Under the pieces are notes generated by a model that saw only the letters and a program-made list of their open reading frames with translations, was not told the DNA's origin and searched no databases. A stretch of DNA of 53,194 nt from Propionibacterium sp. GTDB taxonomy: Bacteria; Actinomycetota; Actinomycetes; Propionibacteriales; Propionibacteriaceae. The stretch is from the NCBI GenBank assembly GCA_012839035.1, contig DUOB01000061.1:1-53194 (forward strand). Direction: 5' to 3'. The position numbers and the translations under genes were made by a program. Position 1 is the stretch's first letter; each line of letters begins with the position of its first letter. Of this stretch, positions 35,179 to 44,358 are shown in pieces.

Positions 35179-36057
35179 ATGACTCTTGCGACCGCCCCCG
35201 CCAGCACCACCAAACACAAGGCACCCACCATCCGGCGTGGCGTGCTGGGCAGGGTGCTAGGGTACGCGGGCCTGCTCATCACCGTCGCCGTGATCCTGGT
35301 GCCGATCTATTTCATCGTGATCACGTCGCTCAAGGAGCGCCCGGACATCTATACCCAGCCCGTGACCTGGTGGCCGAACCCGGCGATCGGCGAGAACTAC
35401 TCCACGGTGCTGACCGAGGTGCCGTTCCTGGAATACCTGCGCAACTCGATCTTCATCACCACCTGTCTGGTGATCGCGAAGGTGACGCTGGGCGTGCTGT
35501 CCGCGTACGCCCTGTCCTTCCTCCGCTTCCCCGGACGGACGATCGTGTTCCTGGTGATCATCTCGGCCCTGATGGTGCCGAACCAGATCACGGTGATCTC
35601 GAACTATGCGCTGGTGGCCCAGCTCGGCTGGCGCAACACGTTCCAGGGCATCATCGTCCCGCTCGCCGGCGTTGCCTTCGGGACCTTCCTGATGCGCAAC
35701 CACTTCATGTCGCTGCCCTGGGAAATCATCGAGGCCGCCCGGATGGACGGCGCCGGCCCGATGAAACTGCTGTTCCGGGTCGTCCTGCCGATGTCGTGGC
35801 CCACGCTCGTCGCGTTCACGCTGATCACCATCGTGAACGAGTGGAACGAATACCTGTGGCCGTTCCTCATGTCCACCGACGCCCGCACCGCCCCCCTGCC
35901 GGTCGGCCTGACGCTGTTGCAGAACAACGAGGGCCTCACCAACTGGGGCCCGGTGATGGCGGGCACGATCCTCACCATGTTGCCGATCCTCATCGTCTTC
36001 GTGGTGCTCCAGAAACACATGATCAAGGGCCTGACCTCCGGCGCCGTCAAGGGCTGA
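35179..36057 (+). CDS. ugpE: ABC transporter permease, glycerol-3-phosphate/sugar type
   Basis: Second membrane subunit of the CUT1 importer, 292 aa with six helices. The EAA loop is EIIEAARMDGAGPMKLLFRV. TSLKERPDIYTQPVTWWPNP near the N-terminus and WNEYLWPFLMSTD towards the end are typical of MalG/UgpE proteins. The start ATG 35179 lies three bases after the ugpA stop. A strong hairpin follows before the binding protein gene. It pairs with UgpA to form the channel. Confidence 0.87.
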   Translation: MTLATAPASTTKHKAPTIRRGVLGRVLGYAGLLITVAVILVPIYFIVITSLKERPDIYTQPVTWWPNPAIGENYSTVLTEVPFLEYLRNSIFITTCLVIAKVTLGVLSAYALSFLRFPGRTIVFLVIISALMVPNQITVISNYALVAQLGWRNTFQGIIVPLAGVAFGTFLMRNHFMSLPWEIIEAARMDGAGPMKLLFRVVLPMSWPTLVAFTLITIVNEWNEYLWPFLMSTDARTAPLPVGLTLLQNNEGLTNWGPVMAGTILTMLPILIVFVVLQKHMIKGLTSGAVKG

Positions 36058-36074
36058 ACAGGACCTCCGGAGCG

Positions 36075-36095
36075 GCCCGGGGTGCACCCCAGGGC
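36075..36095 (+). other. Intercistronic hairpin between ugpE and ugpB
   Basis: GCCCGGGG pairs with CCCC-A-GGGC around a TGCA loop, in a 78-base gap. Such structures often protect or separate the binding protein mRNA, which is needed in excess over the permeases. No T-run follows. Confidence 0.6.
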
Positions 36096-36135
36096 ATCCG
36101 CCCTCCGGATCACAACCATCAATCCAGGGAGAACC

Positions 36136-37434
36136 ATGCAGATCAACCGTCGAAACTTCCTCACACTGGCCGGAGGCGTCGCCGCCGCTGCCACCCTCAC
36201 CTCCTGTGCCGGCACCGGGGGCTCGGGTGCCCCGCAGGCCGGCGAGGAAGGACTCATCACGTTCTGGTCCAACCACCCCGGCAAGTCGAAGGATCTCGAG
36301 CAGCAGCTGATCGACGCCTTCGTGGCGGAGAATCCCGGCACCCGTGTCGAGCTCGTCGACGGTGGCGCCAACTATGAGGAGCTCGCGCAGAAGTTCAATG
36401 CCGCCCTCACCGGTGGTGACCTGCCCGACGTGATCGTCGCCTCCGACGTCACCTGGTTCAACTTCGCTCTCAACGATGCGATCACTCCACTGGATGAGCT
36501 CTGGACCACGACCGGGGTCGACTCCGACGACTATGTCGACACCCTGCGCGAGGACTATGCGTTGAACGGCCAGCACTACGCGATGCCCTACAGCCGTTCG
36601 ACCTGCCTCATGTACTACAACCGCGACCTGTGGCAGGCCGCCGGTCTCGACGACCGCGGCCCGCAGACCTGGGACGAGTTCAACGAGTTCGCGACCAGGC
36701 TCCGCGCCAGCGATCCGAACGTGGCCCCCCTGGTGATTCCGGACGGCAGCAACTATCTGGACTGGTATTTCCAGGGCATGATCTGGACCTTCGGAGGGAA
36801 GTACTCCGACGAGTGGGACATGACCACCATCACCTCGCCCGAATCGATCGAGGCCGGCAAGTTCCTCCAGAGCATGGTCAACGAGAACAAGATCAGGATC
36901 ACCAAGGACCCGGTCAACGAGTTCGGCACCGGGCTCGCCGCCGGCCTGCTGGAATCCACCGGCTCGCTGGGCGGCCTCCGCACCGAGGCCAAGATCAACT
37001 TCAACACCGCCTATCTCCCCGGCCCGCCCCCCGGCTGCCCCACCGGTGGCGCCGGCTTGGCCGTGCCCAACGGGATCAGCGACGAGCGCAAGGAACTGGC
37101 GGTGAAGTTCATCGACTTCATCACGAACGCCGAGAACACCTCGACGTTCACCCAGACCACCGGTTATATGCCCGTCCGCAAGTCGGCACTCGAGGACCCC
37201 AGCGAGAAGGCCTTTCTCGAGTCCGAGCCGCGCGCCCTGACCGCGATCAACCAGCTCAACGAGAACACCGCGCCCCAGGACTATGCGCGGGTGTTCGTCC
37301 AGGGCGGTGGCCGGCGCATCGGCGAGGGTCTCGACCGGATCTCGACCGGCGGCCAGGACGTGGAGGGCGTGTTCAAGGGCATCGCAGACGAGTCCGCCCG
37401 CATCGTCGAGCGCGACATCCAGCCCAAGCTCTGA
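36136..37434 (+). CDS. ugpB: Extracellular solute-binding lipoprotein, glycerol-3-phosphate/sugar type
   Basis: Captures the substrate outside the cell and delivers it to UgpAE. The leader MQINRRNFLTLAGGVAAAAT ends in a lipobox (LTSC), so it is a lipoprotein; the RRNFL run suggests export by the Tat pathway. The mature part has EGLITFWSNHPGK, GDLPDVIVASDVTWFNFALN, MPYSRSTCLMYYNRDLWQAA and GLAVPNGISDERKELAVKFI, typical of family 1 binding proteins. UgpB for glycerol-3-phosphate is the closest match from memory. Length is 432 aa. CAGGGAG precedes ATG 36136. Confidence 0.86.
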   Translation: MQINRRNFLTLAGGVAAAATLTSCAGTGGSGAPQAGEEGLITFWSNHPGKSKDLEQQLIDAFVAENPGTRVELVDGGANYEELAQKFNAALTGGDLPDVIVASDVTWFNFALNDAITPLDELWTTTGVDSDDYVDTLREDYALNGQHYAMPYSRSTCLMYYNRDLWQAAGLDDRGPQTWDEFNEFATRLRASDPNVAPLVIPDGSNYLDWYFQGMIWTFGGKYSDEWDMTTITSPESIEAGKFLQSMVNENKIRITKDPVNEFGTGLAAGLLESTGSLGGLRTEAKINFNTAYLPGPPPGCPTGGAGLAVPNGISDERKELAVKFIDFITNAENTSTFTQTTGYMPVRKSALEDPSEKAFLESEPRALTAINQLNENTAPQDYARVFVQGGGRRIGEGLDRISTGGQDVEGVFKGIADESARIVERDIQPKL

Positions 37435-37440
37435 CCCCTC

Positions 37441-37479
37441 GGCGTACGCCCGGACCGCACTCCGGGCGTACGCCCCCTT
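37441..37479 (+). terminator. Perfect 14-bp hairpin between ugpB and ugpC
   Basis: GGCGTACGCCCGGA pairs without mismatch with TCCGGGCGTACGCC around CCGCAC and is followed by CCCCTTT. It looks like a partial terminator that would lower ugpC relative to ugpB. Both arms contain GCGTACGC. Confidence 0.65.
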
Positions 37480-37503
37480 TCGATCCAGGAGACTGCACCC
37501 GCC

Positions 37504-38601
37504 ATGGCCACCGTGACCTTCGATCGCGCCTCGCGCATCTTCGACCCCCAGCAGAAGCCCGCCGTGGACGACCTCAACCTGGAGATCGCCGACGGCGAGT
37601 TCCTCGTCCTGGTCGGTCCGTCCGGCTGCGGCAAGTCGACCAGCCTGCGCATGTTGGCGGGTCTGGAGCCGACCAACACCGGCCGAATCCACATCGGCGG
37701 CCGCGACGTGACGTCCGTGCGGCCCCGCGACCGGGATGTCGCGATGGTGTTCCAGAGCTACGCGCTCTATCCCAACATGACCGCGCGCCAGAACATGGCG
37801 TTCGCGCTCGAGAACCACAAGATGAGCAAGTCCGAGATCGGCAAGCGCGTCGAGGAGGCTGCCCGCATCCTCCAGCTCGGCGACCTGTTGGATCGCAAGC
37901 CCGGCAAGATGTCCGGCGGTCAGCGCCAGCGCGTCGCGATGGGGCGTGCGATCGTCCGGCAACCGGCGGTGTTCTGCATGGACGAGCCGCTGTCCAACCT
38001 GGACGCGAAGCTCCGGGTCTCGACCCGCTCCGAGATCGCCGCACTCCAGCGCCGCCTCGGCACGACGACGGTCTATGTCACCCACGACCAGACCGAAGCC
38101 ATGACGATGGGCGACCGCGTCGCGGTGCTCCTGGACGGCAAGCTGCAGCAGGTGGCCTCACCGGATCGGCTCTATGACCACCCGGACAACACGTTCGTGG
38201 CGGGGTTCATCGGCTCACCGGCGATCACGCTGGTGGACGGCCTCCCGGTGGTGGAGGGCGCTGCGGTGCTCGGTCGCCACCGTTATCCCCTGACCGGTCC
38301 TGCACTGTCGGGCACCGTGACGATGGGCGTACGCCCCGAGTCGTGGGATCTCGTCGGCGAGGACCACGAGCAGGCCAAGGCCCTGAAGGTCGATCTGGTG
38401 GAGGCGCTGGGTTCGGAGTTCTTCGTGTACGCGAGTCCCGAGAGCCAGGTGGAGGGCATCACCATTCGGGGCGATCGGATCACCGTGCGCCTCGACAAGC
38501 GCCACCGGCCGGAGATCGGCGACACGCTCCATGTCGTCCCGCGCGCCGACGAGGTGCACTTCTTCGACGGGGAGACCGGCGTCAATCTGCAGCAGCGCTG
38601 A
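37504..38601 (+). CDS. ugpC: ABC transporter ATP-binding protein, MalK/UgpC type
   Basis: ATPase subunit of the CUT1 importer, 365 aa. Walker A is GPSGCGKSTSLRMLAG (about residues 38-53), the Q-loop is MVFQSYALYPNMT, the signature is KMSGGQRQRVAMGRAI, Walker B is FCMDEPLSNLDAK and the H-loop is YVTHDQTEAMTMGDR. The C-terminal regulatory OB domain (about 240-365) includes MGVRPESWDLVGEDHEQ. Proteins of this type can serve several importers. It is the last gene of the ugp operon and ends at a strong terminator. Confidence 0.92.
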   Translation: MATVTFDRASRIFDPQQKPAVDDLNLEIADGEFLVLVGPSGCGKSTSLRMLAGLEPTNTGRIHIGGRDVTSVRPRDRDVAMVFQSYALYPNMTARQNMAFALENHKMSKSEIGKRVEEAARILQLGDLLDRKPGKMSGGQRQRVAMGRAIVRQPAVFCMDEPLSNLDAKLRVSTRSEIAALQRRLGTTTVYVTHDQTEAMTMGDRVAVLLDGKLQQVASPDRLYDHPDNTFVAGFIGSPAITLVDGLPVVEGAAVLGRHRYPLTGPALSGTVTMGVRPESWDLVGEDHEQAKALKVDLVEALGSEFFVYASPESQVEGITIRGDRITVRLDKRHRPEIGDTLHVVPRADEVHFFDGETGVNLQQR

Positions 38602-38658
38602 ACGGAGAATCGCCCTCCGGACGTGGGCAAAGGCCTTCGCTCCGGAGGGCGATTCCGT
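38602..38658. terminator. Long hairpin between ugpC and glyS
   Basis: GAATCGCCCTCCGGA (38607-38621) pairs perfectly with TCCGGAGGGCGATTC (38641-38655) and sits between two convergent stops. It probably ends both transcripts. Confidence 0.85.
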
Positions 38659-38669
38659 GTCACATCGGC

Positions 38670-40067
38670 TCAGCAGCCGATCAGCCGCTGCGCCAGATAG
38701 CCCTCGACCTGATCGAGCGCGACGCGCTCCTGGCCCATCGTGTCGCGGTCGCGCACGGTGACGGCCTGGTCCTCGAGGGTGTCGAAGTCCACGGTGATGC
38801 AGAACGGCGTGCCGATCTCGTCCTGGCGGCGATAGCGACGACCGATCGCCTGGGCGTCGTCGAAGTCGACGTTCCAGTTCTTGCGGAGCTGGGCGGCCAA
38901 CTCCCGGGCCTTGGGCGACAGCGCCTCGTTGCGCGACAGCGGCAGCACGGCCACCTTCACCGGCGCGAGGCGCTTGTCGAGCTTGAGGACGGTCCGGAGG
39001 TCCGTGCCGCCCTTGGCGTTGGGGGCTTCCTCCTCGGCGTACGCATCCACCATGAACGCCATCAGCGAGCGGGTGAGGCCGGCGGACGGCTCGATCACAT
39101 AGGGCGTCCAGCGTTCGTTGGCCTGCTGATCGAAGTACTGCATCTGCTTCTCCTTGCCGGAATGCTTTCCGTGCGTGGAGAGGTCGAAGTCCGTGCGGTT
39201 GGCGATGCCCTCGAGCTCGCCCCATTCCGAGCCCTGGAAACCGAAGCGGTATTCGATGTCGACGGTGCGCTTCGAATAGTGCGACAACTTCTCCTGCGGG
39301 TGCTCATAGAGGCGCAGGTTGTCGCGGTCGATGCCGAGGTCGGTGTACCACCCCACACGGGCATCGATCCAGTGCTGATGCCACTCCTCGTCCGATCCCG
39401 GCTTCACGAAGAATTCGAGCTCCATCTGCTCGAACTCGCGCGTACGGAAAATGAAGTTGCCGGGAGTGATCTCGTTGCGGAAGGACTTGCCGACCTGGCC
39501 GATGCCGAACGGCGGCTTCATGCGCGCGGTCGTCATCACGTTGGCGAAGTTGACGAAGATGCCCTGGGCGGTCTCGGGACGCAGGTAGTGCAGACCGGAC
39601 TCGTCCTCGATCGGGCCGAGGAAGGTCTTGAGCAGCCCGTTGAACATCCGGGGCTCGCTCCACTGCTCCTTGGCACCGCAATTGGGGCAGGCGATGAGCG
39701 CCATGTCCACCGAGTCGGGGTTGTCGATGCCCTTCTTCTCCGCGTACTCCTCCTGCAGGTGATCCTCGCGGAACCGGCGATGACAGGACTTGCACTCGAT
39801 CAGCGGATCCACGAACGCCTGCAGGTGGCCGGACGCCTCCCACACCTTCGAGGGCAGAATCACCGACGAGTCGAGGCCGACGACATCATCACGGCCGGTG
39901 ACCATCGTCTTCCACCACTGCCGCTTGATGTTCTCCTTGAGTTCGACGCCGTAGGGCCCGTAGTCCCACGCAGAGCGCGTACCCCCATAGATCTCGCCAC
40001 ACGGGAAAACGAAGCCTCGGTCTTTGCAGAGATTGATGACTTTGTCGAGCTTGGTCTGAGGTGCCAC
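38670..40067 (-). CDS. glyS: Glycyl-tRNA synthetase (homodimeric class II type)
   Basis: Charges tRNA-Gly with glycine. Class II motifs are visible: [16 protein letters not shown] (motif 1), [20 protein letters not shown] (motif 2) and [20 protein letters not shown] (motif 3). A zinc site is suggested by [10 protein letters not shown] and IACPNCGAK. The C-terminal anticodon-binding domain starts about [20 protein letters not shown] 40067 gives [20 protein letters not shown], the usual actinobacterial start, with TAGGAG upstream; length is 465 aa. The open frame continues far upstream without function. Confidence 0.96.
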   Translation of the reverse strand: MAPQTKLDKVINLCKDRGFVFPCGEIYGGTRSAWDYGPYGVELKENIKRQWWKTMVTGRDDVVGLDSSVILPSKVWEASGHLQAFVDPLIECKSCHRRFREDHLQEEYAEKKGIDNPDSVDMALIACPNCGAKEQWSEPRMFNGLLKTFLGPIEDESGLHYLRPETAQGIFVNFANVMTTARMKPPFGIGQVGKSFRNEITPGNFIFRTREFEQMELEFFVKPGSDEEWHQHWIDARVGWYTDLGIDRDNLRLYEHPQEKLSHYSKRTVDIEYRFGFQGSEWGELEGIANRTDFDLSTHGKHSGKEKQMQYFDQQANERWTPYVIEPSAGLTRSLMAFMVDAYAEEEAPNAKGGTDLRTVLKLDKRLAPVKVAVLPLSRNEALSPKARELAAQLRKNWNVDFDDAQAIGRRYRRQDEIGTPFCITVDFDTLEDQAVTVRDRDTMGQERVALDQVEGYLAQRLIGC

Positions 40068-40112
40068 GTGCGCTCCTAATAGATGTGGTGACGCGCCGTG
40101 GCGCACCACCCA

Positions 40113-40133
40113 CGGGCACCCGGCTGGTGCCCG
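40113..40133 (-). terminator. Hairpin between the DUF606 transporter and glyS
   Basis: CGGGCACC pairs with GGTGCCCG around five bases, in the 137-base gap after the transporter stop and before glyS. No T-run is present, so a terminator role is likely but not certain. Confidence 0.5.
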
Positions 40134-40204
40134 CTCTTGTCCAGCGGACAGGCTAGCGGACGCGGACCTGAGCGACGGTCCGCACGCCGCCGGTGGCCCA
40201 CGCG

Positions 40205-41146
40205 CTAGAGCAGTCGGATCGCCGCGACACCCGCGACCATCAGCAGAAGTCCCAGCACCTGCAGGAGAGTGGCCGGTTTGCGGCGCGTGCCGAGGAGACC
40301 GAAGTGGTCGAAGAGCAGGCTGCCGATCATCATGCCGAGCACGACGACCATGACCGTGAGTCCCGTGCCGAGGATGGGGGCGAGGAACGCGTTCCCGAAC
40401 ACGTACGCCGCCCCGAGCGATCCCCCGATCCACATCCACCAGGGGTTGCGTCGCTGGTCGACGCGCTCGAGCCGCCAGGGCGTACGCGTCACCAGGACGA
40501 TGACGAGCAGCGCCACCGTGCCCACCGTGAACGAGACCAGCGCTGCCAGCACGGCAGACCCGAGCACGACTCCCAGGCGCCCGTTGATCGCGGTCTGTGC
40601 GGCCGAACACATCCCGACGAAGATCCCGAACGCCCGCCAGAGCCACACTCGCGCGCCCTCGTGGCGCTCGTTGTGATCGGAGGCGGCACCCCGGGCCCAT
40701 CGGCCGGCGATTCCGATGGCCCCGAGCATGCCGAGCAGAAGCAGGACGGCGCCCCCGATGCGGGCGGGCGTCAGCCCGACTCGCGGGGCCTGGAACAGGC
40801 CGAACTCGTCGATGATCAGGCCCATCAGGACCTGACCCGCGATGGGGAGCACGACGGTCTGCACGGACCCGAGATGTGGGAACAGCACGATGTTGCCGCC
40901 CAGGAAGAGCACGCCGAGCAGGCCGCCGATCCACAACCACGCCGGGGCACTCCCGGCTGGCGACAGGTCGGGCAGCCGACCGGCGACCAGCAGCGTGGCC
41001 ACGGCCAGGGTCGCGGTGCCCAGGAAGAACGAGATGAACGCCGCCAGGAACGGGGAACCACCCACGGACCGGCGCAAGCGGGCGTTGACCGTGGTCTGCA
41101 GGGGCAGGACGAGCCCGACGAGGACGCCCAGCGCTGCCGCGATCAC
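40205..41146 (-). CDS. DMT superfamily transporter with two DUF606 (YdcZ) domains
   Basis: Membrane protein of 313 aa with about ten helices built from two DUF606 halves. The first contains [19 protein letters not shown] and [19 protein letters not shown], then [20 protein letters not shown]. The second repeats it with [38 protein letters not shown] and [19 protein letters not shown]. The substrate is unknown. The start GTG 41146 overlaps the stop of the monooxygenase-like gene by four bases (GTGA), so the two are translationally coupled. Confidence 0.83.
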   Translation of the reverse strand: MIAAALGVLVGLVLPLQTTVNARLRRSVGGSPFLAAFISFFLGTATLAVATLLVAGRLPDLSPAGSAPAWLWIGGLLGVLFLGGNIVLFPHLGSVQTVVLPIAGQVLMGLIIDEFGLFQAPRVGLTPARIGGAVLLLLGMLGAIGIAGRWARGAASDHNERHEGARVWLWRAFGIFVGMCSAAQTAINGRLGVVLGSAVLAALVSFTVGTVALLVIVLVTRTPWRLERVDQRRNPWWMWIGGSLGAAYVFGNAFLAPILGTGLTVMVVVLGMMIGSLLFDHFGLLGTRRKPATLLQVLGLLLMVAGVAAIRLL

Positions 41147-41442
41147 TCCAGCCCGCGCGGGATGTTCTCGCCCACGGTCTCGGGCGACGCATACGCCGAT
41201 GGCTCGTCGATCGCCTCCGACAACAGCGGCACGACCAGCATCTTGGACTCCAGGCCACCCAGCGCTCGGCGATAGGAGCCCACGTTCTCCCACCGCGTCA
41301 CCAGCACCCACAGGTCGGGCTCGTCGAGATTCTGCGCCACGTGCGCATCGATGAATCCGGGTTTTCCAGACAGAATTTTCACCACCGGGGCGAGCCGCTC
41401 CCCGAAGGCCGGGCCGCCGCGAAACCGATTCACCACAATCAC
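41143..41442 (-). CDS. Antibiotic biosynthesis monooxygenase (ABM/HmoA-like) domain protein
   Basis: A 99-aa ferredoxin-like alpha+beta barrel protein, [20 protein letters not shown] at the start, with [20 protein letters not shown] and [20 protein letters not shown]. The family includes heme-degrading HmoA/IsdG-type enzymes and quinol monooxygenases; a heme-ligand His cannot be assigned with confidence here. GTG 41442 is the likely start. It is coupled to the DUF606 transporter gene and divergent from znuA across 71 bases that contain a Zur-like box, so zinc control is possible. Confidence 0.75.
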   Translation of the reverse strand: MIVVNRFRGGPAFGERLAPVVKILSGKPGFIDAHVAQNLDEPDLWVLVTRWENVGSYRRALGGLESKMLVVPLLSEAIDEPSAYASPETVGENIPRGLE

Positions 41443-41473
41443 GCGATCAGAGTAGGGCACGCATCCCGAGTTA

Positions 41474-41490
41474 TTGATTTTGGTTTTCAA
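41474..41490. promoter_or_regulatory. Zur-like box between the ABM gene and znuA
   Basis: TTGATTTTGGTTTTCAA is an imperfect inverted repeat whose reverse strand reads TGAAAACCAAAATCA. This is close to the TGAAAATnATTTTCA-like Zur boxes of actinobacteria (from memory). It is 24 bases before the znuA start, in an AT-rich patch that stands out from its surroundings. Confidence 0.65.
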
Positions 41491-41513
41491 CATCGACATG
41501 ACATCATACGTTC

Positions 41514-42554
41514 ATGCACTCACTCACCCGCATCCTCGGAGTCCCTCTCGCCACCGCCGCACTGCTCGTCACCGCAGCGTGCGGAGGGACCGCGACCAAC
41601 GATCCGCAGGCGGGCGACAAACTCGATATCGTCGTCGCCTTCTATCCCCTGCATTTCACTGCCGAGCGCGTGGCGGGCGAGACCGCCGAGATCACCAACC
41701 TGACCCAGCCCGGGGCCGATGCCCACGGGCTTGAGCTCACCCCCCGACAGACCGCCAAGATCCAGGGGGCCGACCTCGTCATCTATCAAAGCGGCTTCCA
41801 GCCGGCCGTCGATGATGCGATCGCCCAGATGGAACTGGCGAACGTCCTCGACGTAACCACCGTGGCCACCATGCACGACGTGGATGCCGCGGGTGAACAC
41901 GTTCACACACACTCCACCGAACCTGCTGCCGAGGACGAGCACGGTGCGGAAGACGGCCACGACACCGACGACCACGGCACCGACGACCACGGCGCCGACG
42001 ACCACGGCACCGACGACGGCCACGACCACGGCACCACCGATCCCCACCTGTGGCTCGATCTCGACAACATGGCGAAGATCGCGGATGCCACCGCGGAGAA
42101 ATTGGGTGAGGTACGCCCCGACGACCAGGACACGTTCAGCGCAAACGCCGAGGCGCTGAAGGCCGATTACACCACTCTCGACGAGTCCTTCACGACCGGT
42201 CTGGCCAACTGCGAGCGCCGCGAGATCGTCGTGTCGCATGCGGCGTTCGGCTATTTGACCGAGCGCTATGACCTGGTGCAGGTCCCCATCCGGGGCCTCG
42301 AGCCGGACCTGGAGCCCTCCCCGGCACGCGTGGCCGAGGTGCAGCAGCTCGCCCGTGAGCACGGCGTCACCACGATCTTCTATGAGACGCTGGTATCTCC
42401 GGCCGTGGCCGAGGCCGTGGCCGGAGACCTGGGCCTCAAGACTGACGTGCTCGACCCCCTGGAGGGGCTGACGGCGGAATCGAAGGGCTCGAACTATCTC
42501 GAGGTCATGAACTCCAACCTCACCGCACTGAAGGCGGCCAACGCGTGCAACTGA
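41514..42554 (+). CDS. znuA: Zinc ABC transporter substrate-binding lipoprotein
   Basis: Binds zinc outside the cell for uptake. The leader ends in a lipobox (VTAAC, Cys at about residue 23). Zinc-site blocks are FYPLHFTAERVAGE, GADAHGLELTPRQ, DPHLWLDLDNMA, VVSHAAFGYLTERYDL and IFYETLVSPAVAEAVA. A His/Asp-rich loop of about 50 residues (around 125-178) contains three identical five-residue DDHGT/A units. Length is 346 aa. It is the first gene of znuACB-zur, behind a Zur-like box, and its stop overlaps znuC by ten bases. Confidence 0.93.
   Translation: MHSLTRILGVPLATAALLVTAACGGTATNDPQAGDKLDIVVAFYPLHFTAERVAGETAEITNLTQPGADAHGLELTPRQTAKIQGADLVIYQSGFQPAVDDAIAQMELANVLDVTTVATMHDVDAAGEHVHTHSTEPAAEDEHGAEDGHDTDDHGTDDHGADDHGTDDGHDHGTTDPHLWLDLDNMAKIADATAEKLGEVRPDDQDTFSANAEALKADYTTLDESFTTGLANCERREIVVSHAAFGYLTERYDLVQVPIRGLEPDLEPSPARVAEVQQLAREHGVTTIFYETLVSPAVAEAVAGDLGLKTDVLDPLEGLTAESKGSNYLEVMNSNLTALKAANACN
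41967..42011 (+). repeat. Three 15-bp tandem repeats in the znuA metal loop
   Basis: Three in-frame copies of GACGACCACGGCACC (the second has GCC in place of ACC) encode DDHGT/DDHGA/DDHGT. A further degenerate copy follows. Such arrays change length easily by slippage. Confidence 0.85.
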
Positions 42555-43453
42555 CCAATTCCCCGGTGACCCGCACTCCTCCGACCAGCAGCAACGGTCG
42601 ACGCTCACCCCTCCCCGGGGAGACCGTCGTCGCCGTCCAGGACCTCGAGGTCGTGCTCGGGTCCACGACGGCGCTGACCGGCGCGACCACCACGATCCAC
42701 CAGGGTGAGGCGGTGGCGCTCATGGGGGCCAACGGGTCCGGGAAATCGACGATGTTGCGGGCCATCCTCAACCTCGTCCCCCACCGGGGCAGGGTCGAGC
42801 TGTTCGGCACGCCCCACCACAAGTTCCGGGACTGGCACCGGATCGGCTTCGTGCCCCAGCACTCCGACCCGGCCCTGCAGCGCGCCACCGTGCGCGAGGT
42901 CGTCTCGACCGGGCGGCTTGCCCGGCGTCGCGCGTTTGCCATGGTCAGCCGCTCCGAGCGGCGGTTGGTGGGAGAGCTGATCGATCTGGTCGGCCTGACC
43001 GGTCGCGAGCGGTGGGAGATGAGCGAACTGTCGGGCGGCCAGCAGCAGCGCGCCCGCATCGCCCGCGCCCTCGCGACCGAACCCGATTTCCTGGTTCTCG
43101 ACGAGCCCCTGGTCGGTCTCGACCTGTCGTCCCAGCGCCGGCTCGCGCATCTGCTGCGGCGCCTCAAGGGCGAGGGACTCGCCATGCTCGTGGTCCTGCA
43201 CGAGCTCGGCCCGCTGGGCCCGCTCATGGACCGGGCGATCGTGCTCGACCACGGGCACCTCGTGCACGACGGCGAGGTGCCCAACAGGGATGACCGGGCG
43301 GCCCAGCTCGCGACCGGCGAGGTCTCCATCCACGCCGAATGCAAAGAACACATCCACAGCCACGACCACCACCACGAACACGACACGGAAGAAGTCGAGA
43401 CGGGCACCGGTCCGGGACTCGTGGACAACCCGTGGATCGGGGAACGCCGGTGA
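42545..43453 (+). CDS. znuC: Zinc ABC transporter ATP-binding protein
   Basis: ATPase of the zinc importer, 302 aa. Walker A is GANGSGKSTMLRAILN (about residues 58-73), then FVPQHSDPALQRATVREVV, the signature ELSGGQQQRARIARAL, Walker B FLVLDEPLVGLD and the H-loop VVLHELG. The tail is unusual: HAECKEHIHSHDHHHEHD near residues 264-281 is a cytoplasmic His cluster that could bind zinc. GTG 42545 overlaps the znuA stop, and the gene overlaps znuB by four bases. Confidence 0.92.
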   Translation: MQLTNSPVTRTPPTSSNGRRSPLPGETVVAVQDLEVVLGSTTALTGATTTIHQGEAVALMGANGSGKSTMLRAILNLVPHRGRVELFGTPHHKFRDWHRIGFVPQHSDPALQRATVREVVSTGRLARRRAFAMVSRSERRLVGELIDLVGLTGRERWEMSELSGGQQQRARIARALATEPDFLVLDEPLVGLDLSSQRRLAHLLRRLKGEGLAMLVVLHELGPLGPLMDRAIVLDHGHLVHDGEVPNRDDRAAQLATGEVSIHAECKEHIHSHDHHHEHDTEEVETGTGPGLVDNPWIGERR

Positions 43454-44358
43454 ACATCTTCGATTTCGCGTTCATGCAACGCGCCCTCATCACCGCCGTC
43501 CTCACCGGGCTGATGGCCCCGGCGATCGGCACCTACATCGTCCAGCGCCGGCTGAGCCTGCTCGGGGACGGCCTGGGTCACGTGGCGATCGCCGGCGTCG
43601 GCCTCGCCGTCATGACCAACACCTCTCCGCTGCCGGTGGCCATCGTCGTCTGCACGGCCGGCGCCATCGCGGTCGAACTGCTCCGCCAATTCGGCAAGGC
43701 CACCGGCGACGTCGGGCTGGCGATCCTGTTCTATGGCGGTCTCGCCGCCGGCGTCCTCATGGCCGGAGTCGCAGGCCAGGGCGCCGCCGCCCTCAGCCAG
43801 TATCTTTTCGGATCACTCACCACCGTGTCCCGCGGCGACGTGCTCTGGGTTGCGATCTTGTCCGCCGTCGTCCTCGTCACCGCGTTGGGTCTGGCCCCGC
43901 AACTGTTCGCGGTGTCAACGGATGAGGAGTACGCGAAGGTGCTCGGCCTGAAGACCCGGGCCTACAACCTGCTGATCGTCGTGCTCGCCGCCATCACCGT
44001 CACGGTGTCCATGCGGACGGTCGGACTCCTGCTGGTGAGTGCGCTCATGGTTGTCCCGGCCGCCGCCGCCAGCAACCTCGTGCGCGGCTTCACCGCGGGC
44101 CTGTTGACCGCGATGGGCCTGGGGGTCCTGACCGCGGTCGGCGGCACCGTCGGCTCCTTCTATTTCGACACGGCACCAGGCGCTCTGATCGTCATCCTGG
44201 CCATCGCCGTGTTCGCCCTGTCCTGGCCCGTATCAGCGCTCAAGGCGCGCCATATCCGGGAGGACGACGACCCCGACACGACCGCCGATCCGCGGGCGCT
44301 CGACGAGACCGGGAAGGCGGACCGCGTAACCTTCCCGTTGGGAGGAACACCATCATGA
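43450..44358 (+). CDS. znuB: Zinc ABC transporter permease
   Basis: ABC-3 family membrane subunit of the zinc importer, 302 aa with about eight or nine helices. Family blocks are FMQRALITAVLTGLMAPAIG, YIVQRRLSLLGDGLGHVAIA, LGLKTRAYNLLIVVLAAITV and VGLLLVSALMVVPAAAASNL, the last typical of ZnuB. GTG 43450 overlaps the znuC stop (GTGA) and the stop overlaps zur (ATGA), so the whole operon is translationally linked. Confidence 0.93.
   Translation: MNIFDFAFMQRALITAVLTGLMAPAIGTYIVQRRLSLLGDGLGHVAIAGVGLAVMTNTSPLPVAIVVCTAGAIAVELLRQFGKATGDVGLAILFYGGLAAGVLMAGVAGQGAAALSQYLFGSLTTVSRGDVLWVAILSAVVLVTALGLAPQLFAVSTDEEYAKVLGLKTRAYNLLIVVLAAITVTVSMRTVGLLLVSALMVVPAAAASNLVRGFTAGLLTAMGLGVLTAVGGTVGSFYFDTAPGALIVILAIAVFALSWPVSALKARHIREDDDPDTTADPRALDETGKADRVTFPLGGTPS

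Noticed and set aside
35257..38085. A 942-codon open frame on the minus strand
   Set aside because: It is antisense to ugpE, ugpB and ugpC, which have clear motifs and ribosome sites. Long antisense frames are common in high-GC DNA, and this one encodes a repetitive Val/Gly/Asp/Arg-rich sequence.
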